From: Phycomyces blakesleeanus NRRL 1555(-)
Lineage: Eukaryota; Mucoromycota; Mucoromycetes; Mucorales; Phycomycetaceae
Length of the DNA: 64,000 nucleotides
Assembly: GCF_001638985.1 (NCBI RefSeq)
Contig: NW_017265135.1
Span: 248,001-312,000 of the forward strand
Direction of reading: 5' to 3'
Shown: in pieces, positions 1-11,223 of the stretch
How positions within the stretch are numbered: position 1 is the first letter of the stretch
Layout: each line of letters begins with the position of its first letter
The notes under the pieces: generated by a model
The model's input: the letters and a program-made list of their open reading frames with translations, nothing else
Database searches by the model: none
What the model was told of the DNA's origin: nothing
Made by a program: the position numbers and the translations under genes

Positions 1-709
1 ACCATACTATAACAGCACTAAACTAGAAAAAATAGGCTATGATATATCTTTATTATCATGATAGAGATATAAACTTGGTACCGCCCAGAATATTTCTAGT
101 CCACTTGAAGATTATCATCATAGACATATTTATATTCTCAAAGCCCCAATCTTTTTAAAATGATTTATGCGGATTCCTAGTTGGTTATTGACATGTCATG
201 TAGTGTTTTCCTTTCTTTTTTTTTCTAAACAATGTTCATGTTTATCAAAAGTACTGTAATTATTGTGTCTTGTATAATATGCAAAGGAGGTTTTTGATTA
301 GCAGAAATCAAAAAGGTCATCTTGTCATAGATAAATAGCTTAGAGATATTAATGTATTTCTTATCAAACCCTGATTAATAAAAAAAAAAGGCAATACCAA
401 GACTAAGGCAAAAAATTTAATTATATCAATCCTTTTTTTTAGGGTTTTAAAAGCGTACTTAATCAATAAATATCTGAACAATATAGTGGAAAGTCCTTAT
501 GAAATCGATTGAAAACATCCAATGAAGACATGGGATAATGATGTTTTATATATTGACATTATAAATCAAAAGAATCTTTTATTTTATTTTTATTTTTTTA
601 ATATGAGTACAATGATTGGTAATTTTCTTGAATTATGGGTTAAGGGAAATTTTGGCATAAAGTATAAGCTAAAAATGAAGATATGCTGTCAGACTTGTTA
701 GGAAAATAA
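1..709. other. AT-rich flank, no gene seen
   Basis: I see no coding exon, RNA gene or repeat unit here. It is AT-rich with poly-T and poly-A runs. It lies downstream of the SulP gene, so it should hold that gene's 3' untranslated region and polyadenylation signals, but no single signal stands out. Confidence 0.5.
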
Positions 710-3700
710 TCAATTCAAATGGAATGCATAACGGGTCATGATATCAAGACGATCCGAAGAGAAATAAAGTGTAAGAGTAATTAGCTGGTTGGCCATTTGT
801 GGATCATCTTTAAGCATCGTCTCAAAAGACTCTCTTGTAAGCGTCCAGAGTGTAGAATCCTGGTCAGCCATCAATGCACGGGTACGTGATTGACTAGAAG
901 TTATGAAGCCAAGTTCTCCAACAACCGTCCCAGGCAAGATTGTCTCGACTGTGACTTCTTGATGTGGTGATACTCTCATCAAGCTACGCAATGATCCTTG
1001 TTCCAGCACCATTAGATTATCGCATACATCTCCTTCGTTCCAGACTGCCTGTCCATTTGCGTAAGTCGTCTTTACAAAGTATGTGCCGAGCTTATGGAAG
1101 AACTCGACCGGCAAAGCCTCGTCACTCAATTCACCGAGCGCTTGTACAAGAATAAGTGTGGGCTGAGACATATTGAGATGCGTATGAGGTCCATGCCAAT
1201 CTAGATAATGGAGCATGCGTGTCAAAAAAAAGCAAGATATACGCTTATATTTACATTTATATTGTAATTACCTTTGAATACATGTTGAACAGCTTGCTTG
1301 AGCATATTGTGACGAGGTGAAGCATTCGAAGGACTGTGATCAACCTGCATGGTATTGTCATTGTGCGATGTAGACACAGGCACTATTTACGGAAATTAAG
1401 TAAATTGCTATAAATAAACTAACGACTCACATCCACCAAAAGAATAAAAATAAAATAATGTACCTGGTAAGCGGTGCTGAGGTCGCTTTGCAAAATATGA
1501 CTGTAAGAGAATATTCTCACACCACTCAAGAGCTTCGTTGAGGTGTTCGAAACAAACCAAATCCCTTTCACTATCCACATTGTTTTCGTCGTCCCACATT
1601 CCAGACTTTACCAAAGCCTTTTCGACATCAGATTGGCGTGCGACGTTACAAAGAATCATAAACACCTGGCGTGAGCGCAGAAGGCGACGGATTCGTACAA
1701 ATGCCTCGGCTGCACTAAAATCAAGGCCTTGGACCAGTTGAAGATCGAGAACTAGGAAGCGAATTGGGTTCTCTTTCCAAACAGATTCATCAAGCATTCC
1801 GCGAATAGCGCTTTCAACTTGGTTGATTGTGCCAAAGAAAAGATACCCTTGGATCTTGACCACCTGAATCTGACCACCCACCTCTCCAAGGAATTTCTGC
1901 TGACGATAAAGACGCCTTACGGTGGATCGCATTAATTGGCCAGTATATGTGGCCCGGATTGTTTCTGTGCGCCGAGAATTTTGCAACACAAAGAAGATAC
2001 AGGCCATAATGATTCCGACAAGAATACCCTCAACAAAACCAAGAACGGCCATACATGCAACAATAGCACATATGGTGAGATATTCGAGATAATGCACAGC
2101 GTGCCATGTATCAATTAAAGCCTCTTTAAGAAGATCTAATCCCAGATGGAAAATAAGACTTCCAACGACCATGACAGGAATGTATCCGACTATCCAAGGG
2201 CCGACCATCCACAAGGTTGTCGTGGCCGCAGCAAGCATTAGACCTGCCAATCTGCTATCTCCTCCTGTGCGGATAAACAGTAGACTATTGGTGTATACAA
2301 GATAATCTAACATCTATAGATTAGATAAGACCGTTTAATAGTTCAAATACACACACACACACACACACATAACACACACATACTTTGTACAGTTCCCAGG
2401 CATCCTGATAAAGCGTTTGACACACCGTGTGCAACCAACTCTCTATTGACATCTATACCATCTCGGTTTGTAGAAACGCCAAGAGCAGGGACATTGATCG
2501 GGACGTGAAGGACACCTAAAGTAAGAAGTGAAGTAACATATGAGAATTGTGAAAATGGCAGATTTTGGGTTATTATATTACCGAAGAAAGTCAAGGCAAG
2601 CATAGCAGGAACTGTTTGTGCCACAGCCGCCCAGTCCACCTCGGTAAAATCATAATAGGTATAAAAGTGCCAAAATGGTAGATTACTCTCCACAAGAGGA
2701 AATATCCAACCCGCATCGCGCACCTCATTCACATCAAATCCTCCCAAAAACACCACCAAGAAGAAAACAATTGGAAGTACTATAAAGAACCCAGGAACTA
2801 CCAGCGGGCTTGTGATACGGTGCTGGATCGCACGCAAAAGCAGAGCAGCACCAAGTGCAGATGCCCAGAGGGAAAGGACATGCGTGTCGAAGAATATCTT
2901 TTTAAACATGGGGATAGTGTATTCGAGATTTTCGTCTAAACGGCCTGATACTTCAATACCTGTAGCCACTAAAAACCAACCAACGCCGCCAATTGTACCG
3001 ACCAAGATATGACGAGGGAAGAAGCCAATCAAGGAGCCTAACTTGAGTGCACCCAACAAGAAGAATGCTAACCCAGTCATGATACTACTCAAGGCAAACG
3101 CAACTACCGTGGTCGAGATAACTCTTTGATTATTATCTGCCCCGACTGTTTCTACAATCTTCTCAGCACTAAAATACCACAAGAGATAGGGATGAGGTTC
3201 ATATCTTATCTTGTTCTACTATCTGCAAAACTTACATGATGTGGAGAAAAGGAACGACTATAGAGTATAAGGAATCGCTTAATACACATACAAAAAAAGG
3301 CATTGGTTTTTCTATCTTACCTTCGATCATCATACTATAGACATAAGAGACGATTTTTGTTCAGTTTTTTTTATACAAGTATTCATTTTTGCAAAATAGA
3401 AATAAAATAAAGATGTTTCTTACCTGCCATTTCCACCTGGAAATGCACTTCCGCCACATGAATATACAAGCTGAGAAACAATGCAACTGAAACCAAGCAC
3501 GTTAATATGACTAAAATTCAATGACAATCAGAATATTGTTTTACCTAACGAAAAACATGGAAATTCCATCAGGACCAAAAGCAGCAAATATTGGGTTGTT
3601 CAATGGAAAAGTAATCATGCCTGTACATCTTTTTTAGTATCATTTCGATATTCAGCCTGTGATAAACAAGTTACCATAAGATATAGCATCTAAAAGATTG

Positions 3701-4367
3701 AGTAAAAGACCAAGAATAACTGCGGGTATACATTCGATTGGTCTTTTGATTAAATTCATCCATGCGCCTTTCTTAGACATATTATCTATCACGGAATCCA
3801 GCTTATAGAGACATGATTCCCAAGCAGTGTGTTGGGATCTGGGACCACTTTCTCTTCTCTTTCCATGCTCTTCGTGTCCATTTTGAGATGCAATTGAACC
3901 GATCGGGATAGATTGATACTCTGGATAGTGGTTCTGCTCCGAGGGTATTTTGAGAAGCGGACGTCTTTCTTCCAGAAGATCGGATGGTGTCATTATTTGT
4001 TGTTTCAGAAGCATTGATAGGTTGCTGTTGTTTTCTTTTATAATAGGCTGCCGCGGATCGCAAGAGCTAGTGTCTGCCACCGTCTCGTCGTCGTCCAAGC
4101 CTAATTTTCCTAAAGCAAGAGACTGTGCTCTAATGGATTCTAGTGAGGCAGAGTACTGGGGGCTTGTTCCTGCTGAGAAATGCGGGTAAATGATTAGATT
4201 TGAATGTTTTGTTCTTGAATATAAACCAAAGATTTACCAGCATCAAAATTCAAGTGCGAAGAATAGTAAGAACGCGAAGGTAGATCTTGAGAGAGTTGTC
4301 GAGGTGAGATTATGTCTCTAGGAGATGACGGCCCCGAGCGTGGATCATTGGATGGCCTTCTCTCCAT
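710..4367 (-). CDS. SulP anion transporter with STAS and cyclic-nucleotide-binding-like domains (YGR125W/Vsb1 type)
   Basis: A multi-exon SulP (SLC26-like) membrane carrier. From the N-terminus it has a hydrophilic, Ser/Pro-rich cytosolic segment (exons near 4367-3660), then SulP membrane segments with the family signature DAISYGMI. The pieces GGSAFPGGNGSMMIE and NRDGIDVNREL follow, then QNYLVYTNS and FIRTGGDSRLAG, a STAS domain (about 1460-1950, LVLDLQLVQGLDFSAAEAF), and a last exon with a cyclic-nucleotide-binding-like fold (about 730-1200, GELGF then SRTRA). This order matches the fungal YGR125W/Vsb1 group, which acts at the vacuole in yeast; substrate here is unknown. Joining MITF, SMMIE, VVPFLHI and IAEKI requires exons of 14 nt (3321-3334) and 22 nt (3236-3257). 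The start ATG at 4367 is followed by an open reading frame into a spliced exon. It is divergent from the Wss1 gene, 236 bp away. Family certain, substrate uncertain. Confidence 0.9.
2349..2369. repeat. (CA)n microsatellite inside a SulP intron
   Basis: A perfect CA dinucleotide run lies just 3' of the donor in the intron between the exons encoding GCLGTVQ and NYLVYTNS (minus strand reads GT). Confidence 0.9.
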
Positions 4368-4603
4368 AATTTCGCAGGCTATAGGTAAGGAAAAGAGAGA
4401 AAGAGAAAGATCAGAATCATATATAGGCCTAGTATATATTTATATAAGATAAGGCGAAATCGAAGCATGGACAAAACTTATGGCGGGGTTTATTCACCTT
4501 TTTTTTATATTATATATATTTGTTGTCCGCTGAGGTCCCCGCCTAAAAAAAACCGTTCAAACACAATACAGGGAACGTGCTTGTGCTTGCTTGGTCGCTT
4601 GGA
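4368..4603. promoter_or_regulatory. Shared divergent promoter of SulP and Wss1 genes
   Basis: These 236 bp separate two head-to-head start codons, so both promoters must fit here. It contains a long T run followed by alternating TA sequence (about 4500-4522) that could act as a TATA-like or nucleosome-free element. No specific factor site was recognised. Confidence 0.4.
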
Positions 4604-5593
4604 ATGATCTACAAGGCACTCAAGAAACCAAAAGAGGATCAAGCATTAGACATCCTCAAAAGAGTTGCATCACAGGTAGATTAGCTAATGCCATTCAATT
4701 CCTCATCACATCTCAGGTAGAACCGATCTTGACCAAGCGAGCCTGGAAAGTCACACATCTTCAAGAGTTCTTTCCCTCGAATCCAAACCTGCTTGGTGAG
4801 TAGATATAGACTTTATTACTTGATATTCAATAAATTATTGATCATAAAATATGTAGGGACAAACGTTAACAGAGGCCATACAATCAATCTACGACTACGT
4901 CTCCATTATGATGATAAACTCTTCCTTGACTATGAAGACATATTGGGAACTATGTTACACGAGTAAGAAGTATACAAAGGCCAATATACCAAAAAAAAAG
5001 AAACGTTAATTTTCTTTTATGAATTTATAGACTTGTACATATTGGTAAGTGATAAAGATAAGATAAGCGCAGTATGGCTGAATCCATGTACAGTTAGGGC
5101 TCCACACGATGCTACGTTTTACAAAATGTTAGAGGAATTGAATCAGGAGCTAGATGAGCTTATTCGGACGGGATACACCGGACAAGGGTTCTATTCCATG
5201 GGCAACCGCGTAGGAACTGGACAAAACCCTTTGTCCCACCAAGTTAAATATCGGGCAGCAACTGCAGCGGAGAAAAGAAGGCGTCTTCAAGGTATAATGC
5301 TGCCAGTCGGAGGTATCTGTCTTGGAGGCATTCAACATCAGGATGTGTCACCATCTATAATGGCAGCCAGAGCCGCAGAGAAGCGTAAACAAGATCAAGT
5401 CGAATCAACAAAAAGAAAACGCGACCAAAACCACCCAGTAAAGAAGAAAATAATGATAGATTTGACAGTTGAATGGAGCTGTCCTACATGTACGTTTCAA
5501 AATTACGAAAAGGTTTTTGCTTGTGAAATGTGTCTCTCGATCAGACCTCCAGATGATGTTGTACCAGATGAAAGTAGCACAAGTATTGGTTAA
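4604..5593 (+). CDS. WSS1: Wss1-type WLM-domain DNA-dependent metalloprotease
   Basis: Encodes 256 residues when exons 4604-4675, 4717-4795, 4857-4962, 5031-5044 and 5094-5593 are joined (771 nt, frame kept). The WLM/SprT-like domain starts with ALKKPKEDQALDILKRVASQ. It continues through PNLLGTNVNRG to the zinc site H85-E86-L-V-H89 with the third ligand H95 (APHD). A GYTGQGF segment follows. The tail carries a SUMO-interacting motif (IDLT, 212-215) and a RanBP2-type zinc finger (W218, C220, C223, C234, C237). The family cleaves proteins crosslinked to DNA, together with SUMO and Cdc48. The 14-nt fourth exon completes the HExxH motif. The N-terminus is slightly short for the family, so an extra upstream exon is possible. 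Confidence 0.92.
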
Positions 5594-5835
5594 ATGGACC
5601 AGGGCCACGCACTCAAAGAAATAAAAAGGCATCCAAAAAAATAAAGAACACGGTGAAAAAGATCCACTTTTAGAAAATCAAGATTTCGACAATTTAAAGT
5701 ATTGACCTAAGCTGTTGTGGCCCACAATTATTCGCTTTGATAAAACCATTTGTTTGGTATTATATATATTTTTTACAAAGAATTAAAGTGGAATATTGAT
5801 AACGCACACTGTATTATTATTATTATTATTGGTAT

Positions 5836-8800
5836 TTACAAGAACATTTGTACTGTCATCGGTTTTTTAACAGCATTAGAGAATCCCTCATGGTAACGGT
5901 AGGCAACTATCGGAACCTTGGGTTCGTCGACTACATGCAGTAATAAGATTTTCAAATCTCTGTAATAGGTGCACATACCTTGCATTTCATTTCCATCCTC
6001 TTGGGTCTGCTTTGGGATTATAGGACGGCCAAAGAAGTCCGTAGGAATCTTAATAAAATATATAATAAATGTTTAGTAAAGGTTCTCCAATGACACGTTT
6101 TTAATTATAAGAAGAAACTAACCTTTTCAGCTACAACTTCTGCCAGTTTCTCAACGACAGCACTTTTGTCCACAAATAAGTTAATATGGTTCAGGTGCCA
6201 GTAATTCGGGTATCTTACCTAGCATCCACCGTTCTAAAATTTTTCCGTAACTTAGGCCCACCTGCACGTATATCGGCAGCCTCTGTACGGCGTCTCACAA
6301 GCTCAATTTCAATCTAATTCTCATACTAATTAAACAAAATTCTAAATGAATGTTTTTATTCAGAAAACTTACCTCTTGGGAGATTAGTTGACGAACAGCG
6401 TATTTATTCGGCAAAACACTTTTGGATGAAGCACCCACAAAATTCATCATTTGCTCAACAGGTCTGTTATAAAATAGAGTTAGTAGATTGGATTCATATA
6501 CATCCTTGGTACAACTTACGGGTCAAGCTTGTAAACCAGATGACCCTCTTCCGTCTTGTCCTGAACAAATGTCAAACCATATTCGATCATCATGTCCGTC
6601 ACTTTAGCTAGTACGATTTTCTCTGCAGGTCTGATAACCTGTTTATTAACCTGGTCATGAAAATAGTGTACAATATCATTAGCTTACATACACGTACACA
6701 CACAAATGATAACCTACAGGTCTTATTTCTGGAGAAATGATACGCATAAGTCGAGGTATAAGGTCCATGATAACACTATTCCTGTTCATGAACCGTTGTT
6801 GACTAGGGTGGATTCCAGCCATGAAAACGGAGAAAAGATTTTCATATGTTTTCTTGGCCACAAATGCCTACAAAAATAATAATAAAAATAAATATGTGTT
6901 CAACCATGTTAATTTACATAATTTTAATTTCTTACCTCATAGTCCATGCGAGGATATTCAACACGGTGTTTCTGTACAGTTGACCCGGCAAAAAAGCGGT
7001 GGAAATTTACGGCTGGGTATGCCATGTACCCATACAGTCCATACTCATGTTGGTCATTGACATAATGATTCACAGTATCATAGAAATCAAGCCATTCACT
7101 CATTTTCAGGCACTTCTTAAGTGCCACATCATGAAATTGCATATTCGGGTAGGCCTCAAAGCAACCTAAAAAAAAGAATGAACATTTAAAGAATTTTATA
7201 GTGGCAATATCTATCAATAAACCTACCTTGCATGATCTTTTCGTATTCGCCATTGGTTGCAACTGATCTAATGATGCGCCCAATATAACGTTCAGTCTCT
7301 GTATAATCACGTAAATTAATAAGATGCGACTTTCTTGAAACCATTCTTACCAATTTCGCTATTTGCTCTTAATTTGGCACCAGTGGGTGCAGAAAAAAGA
7401 TCTTCCCAGACTGAAAAAAGAGACTTTCCCATGTCTTTTTGTCCAAATCCTGATTTGTCCATCATATCGCGCGAAAATACGGTGTTCTTTCCTCGAATAA
7501 ACTAAATAGCCCAGATTTAGTATATCCCGCCAACATACGCCTCCTATATGTATATTTTATTACCTGAAGAGTGTTTAAGCAACTTCTAATATCACCATTT
7601 GTAGTATCCGTAAGCATACAAAGAGTTCTCAGATCACTTTGTAGGCCTTCGGATTCACAAATCTCCTGCAGACGCTTTGCAATAGTTAACGAAGGAATTG
7701 GTCTGAAGACAACATTCTGCGCAATGGCACGAAGAGGGCGAAGAACAGCTGCATAACTAAAATGGATCAGAAAGGTCAGCTATAGCCCTTTCCTTTAAAT
7801 ATAATACATTACGGGTCATTGCAAATACAGATAATAGGACGTAGTAAAGGTCCACTTTGCTTTCCTTTCCCTAAAATAGATTAAATATTTAAAAAAAAAT
7901 GAGACTCAATAATGCATTTAATACCTTTTCGCGATCCCGGATTTTCATCTTTTGTTAAGCTTGTAGTAGCAAGATTAACAAGTTCTTTAATAAAACTCTG
8001 TGAAGTAGTCAGTCTACAGAGACAACAAGTTCCTCATTTATGTAGTTCTATATTTCACCTACCTCTGATCCTCCGCCACTACTTGCACCGTCAATCTCGT
8101 CAATGATCAGCATGTTTGGTTTTTGTTGCATCTTCATGGTTTGTTCTGTTGAACTCGTCGCATCTTTTGTTCTTATAATTGCCTGCATCTCCAGGGCAGA
8201 TTTGATTTTTGACCGAACAACTTCACCGGTACGATCATCACTATTTTTTTTTGGTTTGAATATTTGTATAAAAAGCAATCAAAAAAGGATAGTAAAATAA
8301 ACATACAATCCTACCTTGCGTTGATTTCGATAATGTTATATCCAGTGTGCTTGCCAATAACATGAGCCAAAGTAGTTTTTCCAAAACCAGGAGGGCCCGA
8401 TATCAGCATAATCTAAATATCTTTATTAAGTAGCTAAATTTGATTTCCAAGCTAATCCCACGGTTCCTTACCTTTCTCTCTGGACGTAACAAAGAATCCT
8501 TAGGCTATTTCCAACCCTTAAAATTAGAGTTTCTTTCTTAAACAATATCGTATTCTAGTCCTTTACCTTTTCAGTCTCATTCATTTTATTTCCAAACCGA
8601 GGAGTGTTTCCAAAAGTAGTTTTGTACTTTTTAATGAGTTTGTCTCTTTGAGTCTCCTGTGGGGGCATTCGATTGAAAACACAAAAGTCCCACTGCTTAA
8701 CCCACGCCAGAACCTCACGGTTTACTCTCTATTATATATATATATACATATATACATAAATAAAATGTACCAAATTTCATATTTATTGATTTTATTTACC

Positions 8801-9660
8801 TGATCTCCAAGAAGATCCAAAAACCCTCTAGGCTTGTATTTCTCAACCCACAAATCATATGTGTCCAGCCTATGTGCCTTCTTCTTTTTCTTCTTCAACC
8901 TCTGAGAGGCCTCTGCGATCTCTTCTCTCTCTTCTCTATTGATCTACTTAATATACTTATTACAAAATGATCCAAGTTACCTTTCCAATTGTTGTAATCG
9001 CATCTGATAATCCCTGCTAATGTTTTCTCTCATTTTCCATATAGGTTTTTCCAGTAAATTCGATGCACCTGTGATTTTTTTGATACTCTCCACTGTAGTG
9101 CTACGACGAGTAGCCCGTACAACCTTAGGGAAGTATAATGATTTTCCTGTTCGCGGACAAGTAGCTCTGATATAACTACCGCTGGTAGGTGGTTTGCTGT
9201 ATTCGTTTTGTTGAATTGATGGAGTAGAATTGATGGGTTTGAGTGTCAATCCCAATGTTTGTCCGGAAAACTCATTTCTTTTTGGTGTCTCAGAAGCCGT
9301 TTTATCTTCAAATCTAAAATTGTTCTCCAAATCATCGTCATCAATATCCATGGCATCTAATAAACGATTTGAATCTTCAGGTGAATCTGGATAGAGAAGT
9401 TCCTCTACTTCGAGACAAGTATCCGGGATAGCCCATGTGACACTTGGATCGGCTGTTTTTTTGACAGGTTTAAATAATTGAGGTCGATCTGGATTTTCAG
9501 TATCCAAAAGAGGTGCGATGTGTGTAGATTGTTTTTTGTTAAAAAAAGTGTCAAATCCAACAACTTCCTCGGGATCATCATCTTGTGAGTCTGCTAAGAT
9601 GAGTTCATCATCATCAGAACCATAGTAATCGTCTCGTGTTCGTTTGCGTGTGTCTGCCAT
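5836..9660 (-). CDS. CTF18: Ctf18, large subunit of the alternative RFC clamp loader
   Basis: A long intron-rich gene, roughly 900 residues. The N-terminal exon (9660 to about 8980) is acidic and low-complexity. AAA+ motifs follow: Walker [10 protein letters not shown] (about 8390-8360), INA|SDDRTG across an intron, and Walker [11 protein letters not shown] (about 8100). Then [19 protein letters not shown] and a sensor/arginine region ([13 protein letters not shown], about 7570). The tail ends with the Ctf18-typical [14 protein letters not shown] just before the stop at 5836-5838. Ctf18 with Dcc1 and Ctf8 joins Rfc2-5 to load PCNA at forks, supporting sister-chromatid cohesion and checkpoint signalling. 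The ATG at 9660 is clear. It converges on the Wss1 gene with a 242-bp gap. Confidence 0.92.
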
Positions 9661-11223
9661 GTGGTCAATGCTGATAATGATTATTGAATGAATATATTTT
9701 CTAATCGCGACGCGCTTTTTTTGTATTGTGTGGTTTTAATATCGCGCCTAAAAGACACGTGTATGATAGGCGTATGTACTGAGTCTGTAAAAGAATTAAA
9801 AAATAAAAATAAAAAAAAAAACTGTACAGTGAAATAGTATGTCGATCAACATGCTGGAGAAATAGAAAGGTAATATTTCGTTATTTGGATATCTAATTAT
9901 TTAAATAAGCTTTTTATAAAACAGTATATTAAACAGTGTATAGACGAAATTTCAATAAGAAAGATATGGATATTAAAGTAGGCAAATGATGACTTTATTT
10001 CTTGGAAAGAACATTACTATGTGTAAGAGCATCTCCAGCAGTTGACTTTAACTTCACTTTTACTTTAAATTTAAATATTTAGTTAAAGTGGCGGTGTTTG
10101 GCTTTAGATAAATTAAAAGTTAACTCACTGCTGAAAATACTCTGAAGATGCTCTAACGGCTTTGGCTAAATACATCCTCTTTACCTCAATTAATGAAACA
10201 CAAGAATATTGTTGGTGAATAAATAATACTAATATTAGATTGAATTTAATATAGGAAACACACTCCTTAGTCTTTAGAGTACATTGAAAATAATGAGCTA
10301 CTACTTATAACATTTTACACAAAGCAAAATCCATTAAAGAAAGCAAAATGAGCATGCTCTAGTATATTGTGTGAATCAAAGATTAATAATCATAATGTGT
10401 TTTTCATTAAACTTTCTATCAATAATAGTGACGCACATTTGTCAAATAGCTATAAAATATTGCTGCAAAGAATCTTTTTTAATTGCTTTTCTTCACTTTG
10501 CTTTCGGTTGAGGGAGCCAGTGAGGCTATATACTGCCTCCTTTTTTTCGAAAAATAGGAGAAGAGATCAGAAAACAGTTTTCTGGTTGTCATAAACAAAA
10601 GATCCATGTTACTCAAAGTAGGCGCAACCACAAATACAGTAAGATTGTGTATCCTTGGGTACACACAGCTTACAGCAAATATTTTACAAACATGTATGCT
10701 TATAGTATTTAATCCATATACATTAAAAGACCCGGCATTTCCTAAAGTATATGAGCATGGGGTTTTTTTTCTCAATCCTCAATTAATTGGGATATACAAA
10801 TAAGATATATTTGCCTTGTTTATAATGATATATCATTCTAGGCTCTAGGCTGTTGATGAAAGCTCTGGGCTTTTATACCCCATAGATAAGGAAACATAAT
10901 GGGAAAGTTGTCATGAGTCAAAACGTAGATTAGAGATAAAAATTACCCAGGTAAACATACCTAAAGGGTTGCCAAAATAAATAAATAAATAAATAAAAGC
11001 AAGAATTTATGTGTATTAAGCATACTGATTATATAAAAATCTTATAGTCTTTACTGTATCAACAAGAGTGCCACCCTTACGTTTGAATCTGTAAAGGTTC
11101 TGTTTTTGCGGGCGTGTGCGCAAGAAAAAGACTTTCTCCTCCGATTACCGCGTTTTGGCTTTAAAAGTAACGCTGTGGAATAAATAGAGCGATTCAAAAC
11201 AACCTGAATTTGGCCATTCAATC
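9661..11223. other. Intergenic region between divergent CTF18 and unknown-family gene
   Basis: About 1.56 kb of AT-rich sequence. It holds a small MITE at 10027-10153 and no convincing exon. Short open frames near 10370-10800 lack recognisable protein and overlap each other on both strands. It must contain the promoters of both flanking genes. Confidence 0.6.
10024..10156. mobile_element. Short MITE with GAGCATCT termini and TAA target duplication (PIF/Harbinger-like)
   Basis: The element spans 10027-10153 (127 bp) and is flanked on both sides by TAA (10024-10026 and 10154-10156). Its left end reads GAGCATCTCCAGCAGT and its right end reads, inverted, GAGCATCTTCAG, with CAGCAGT recurring a little further in. 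A three-base TAA/TTA target duplication with GAGCATCT-type ends fits the non-autonomous PIF/Harbinger MITEs known from other eukaryotes. No coding capacity. A copy census is needed to prove mobility. Confidence 0.65.
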
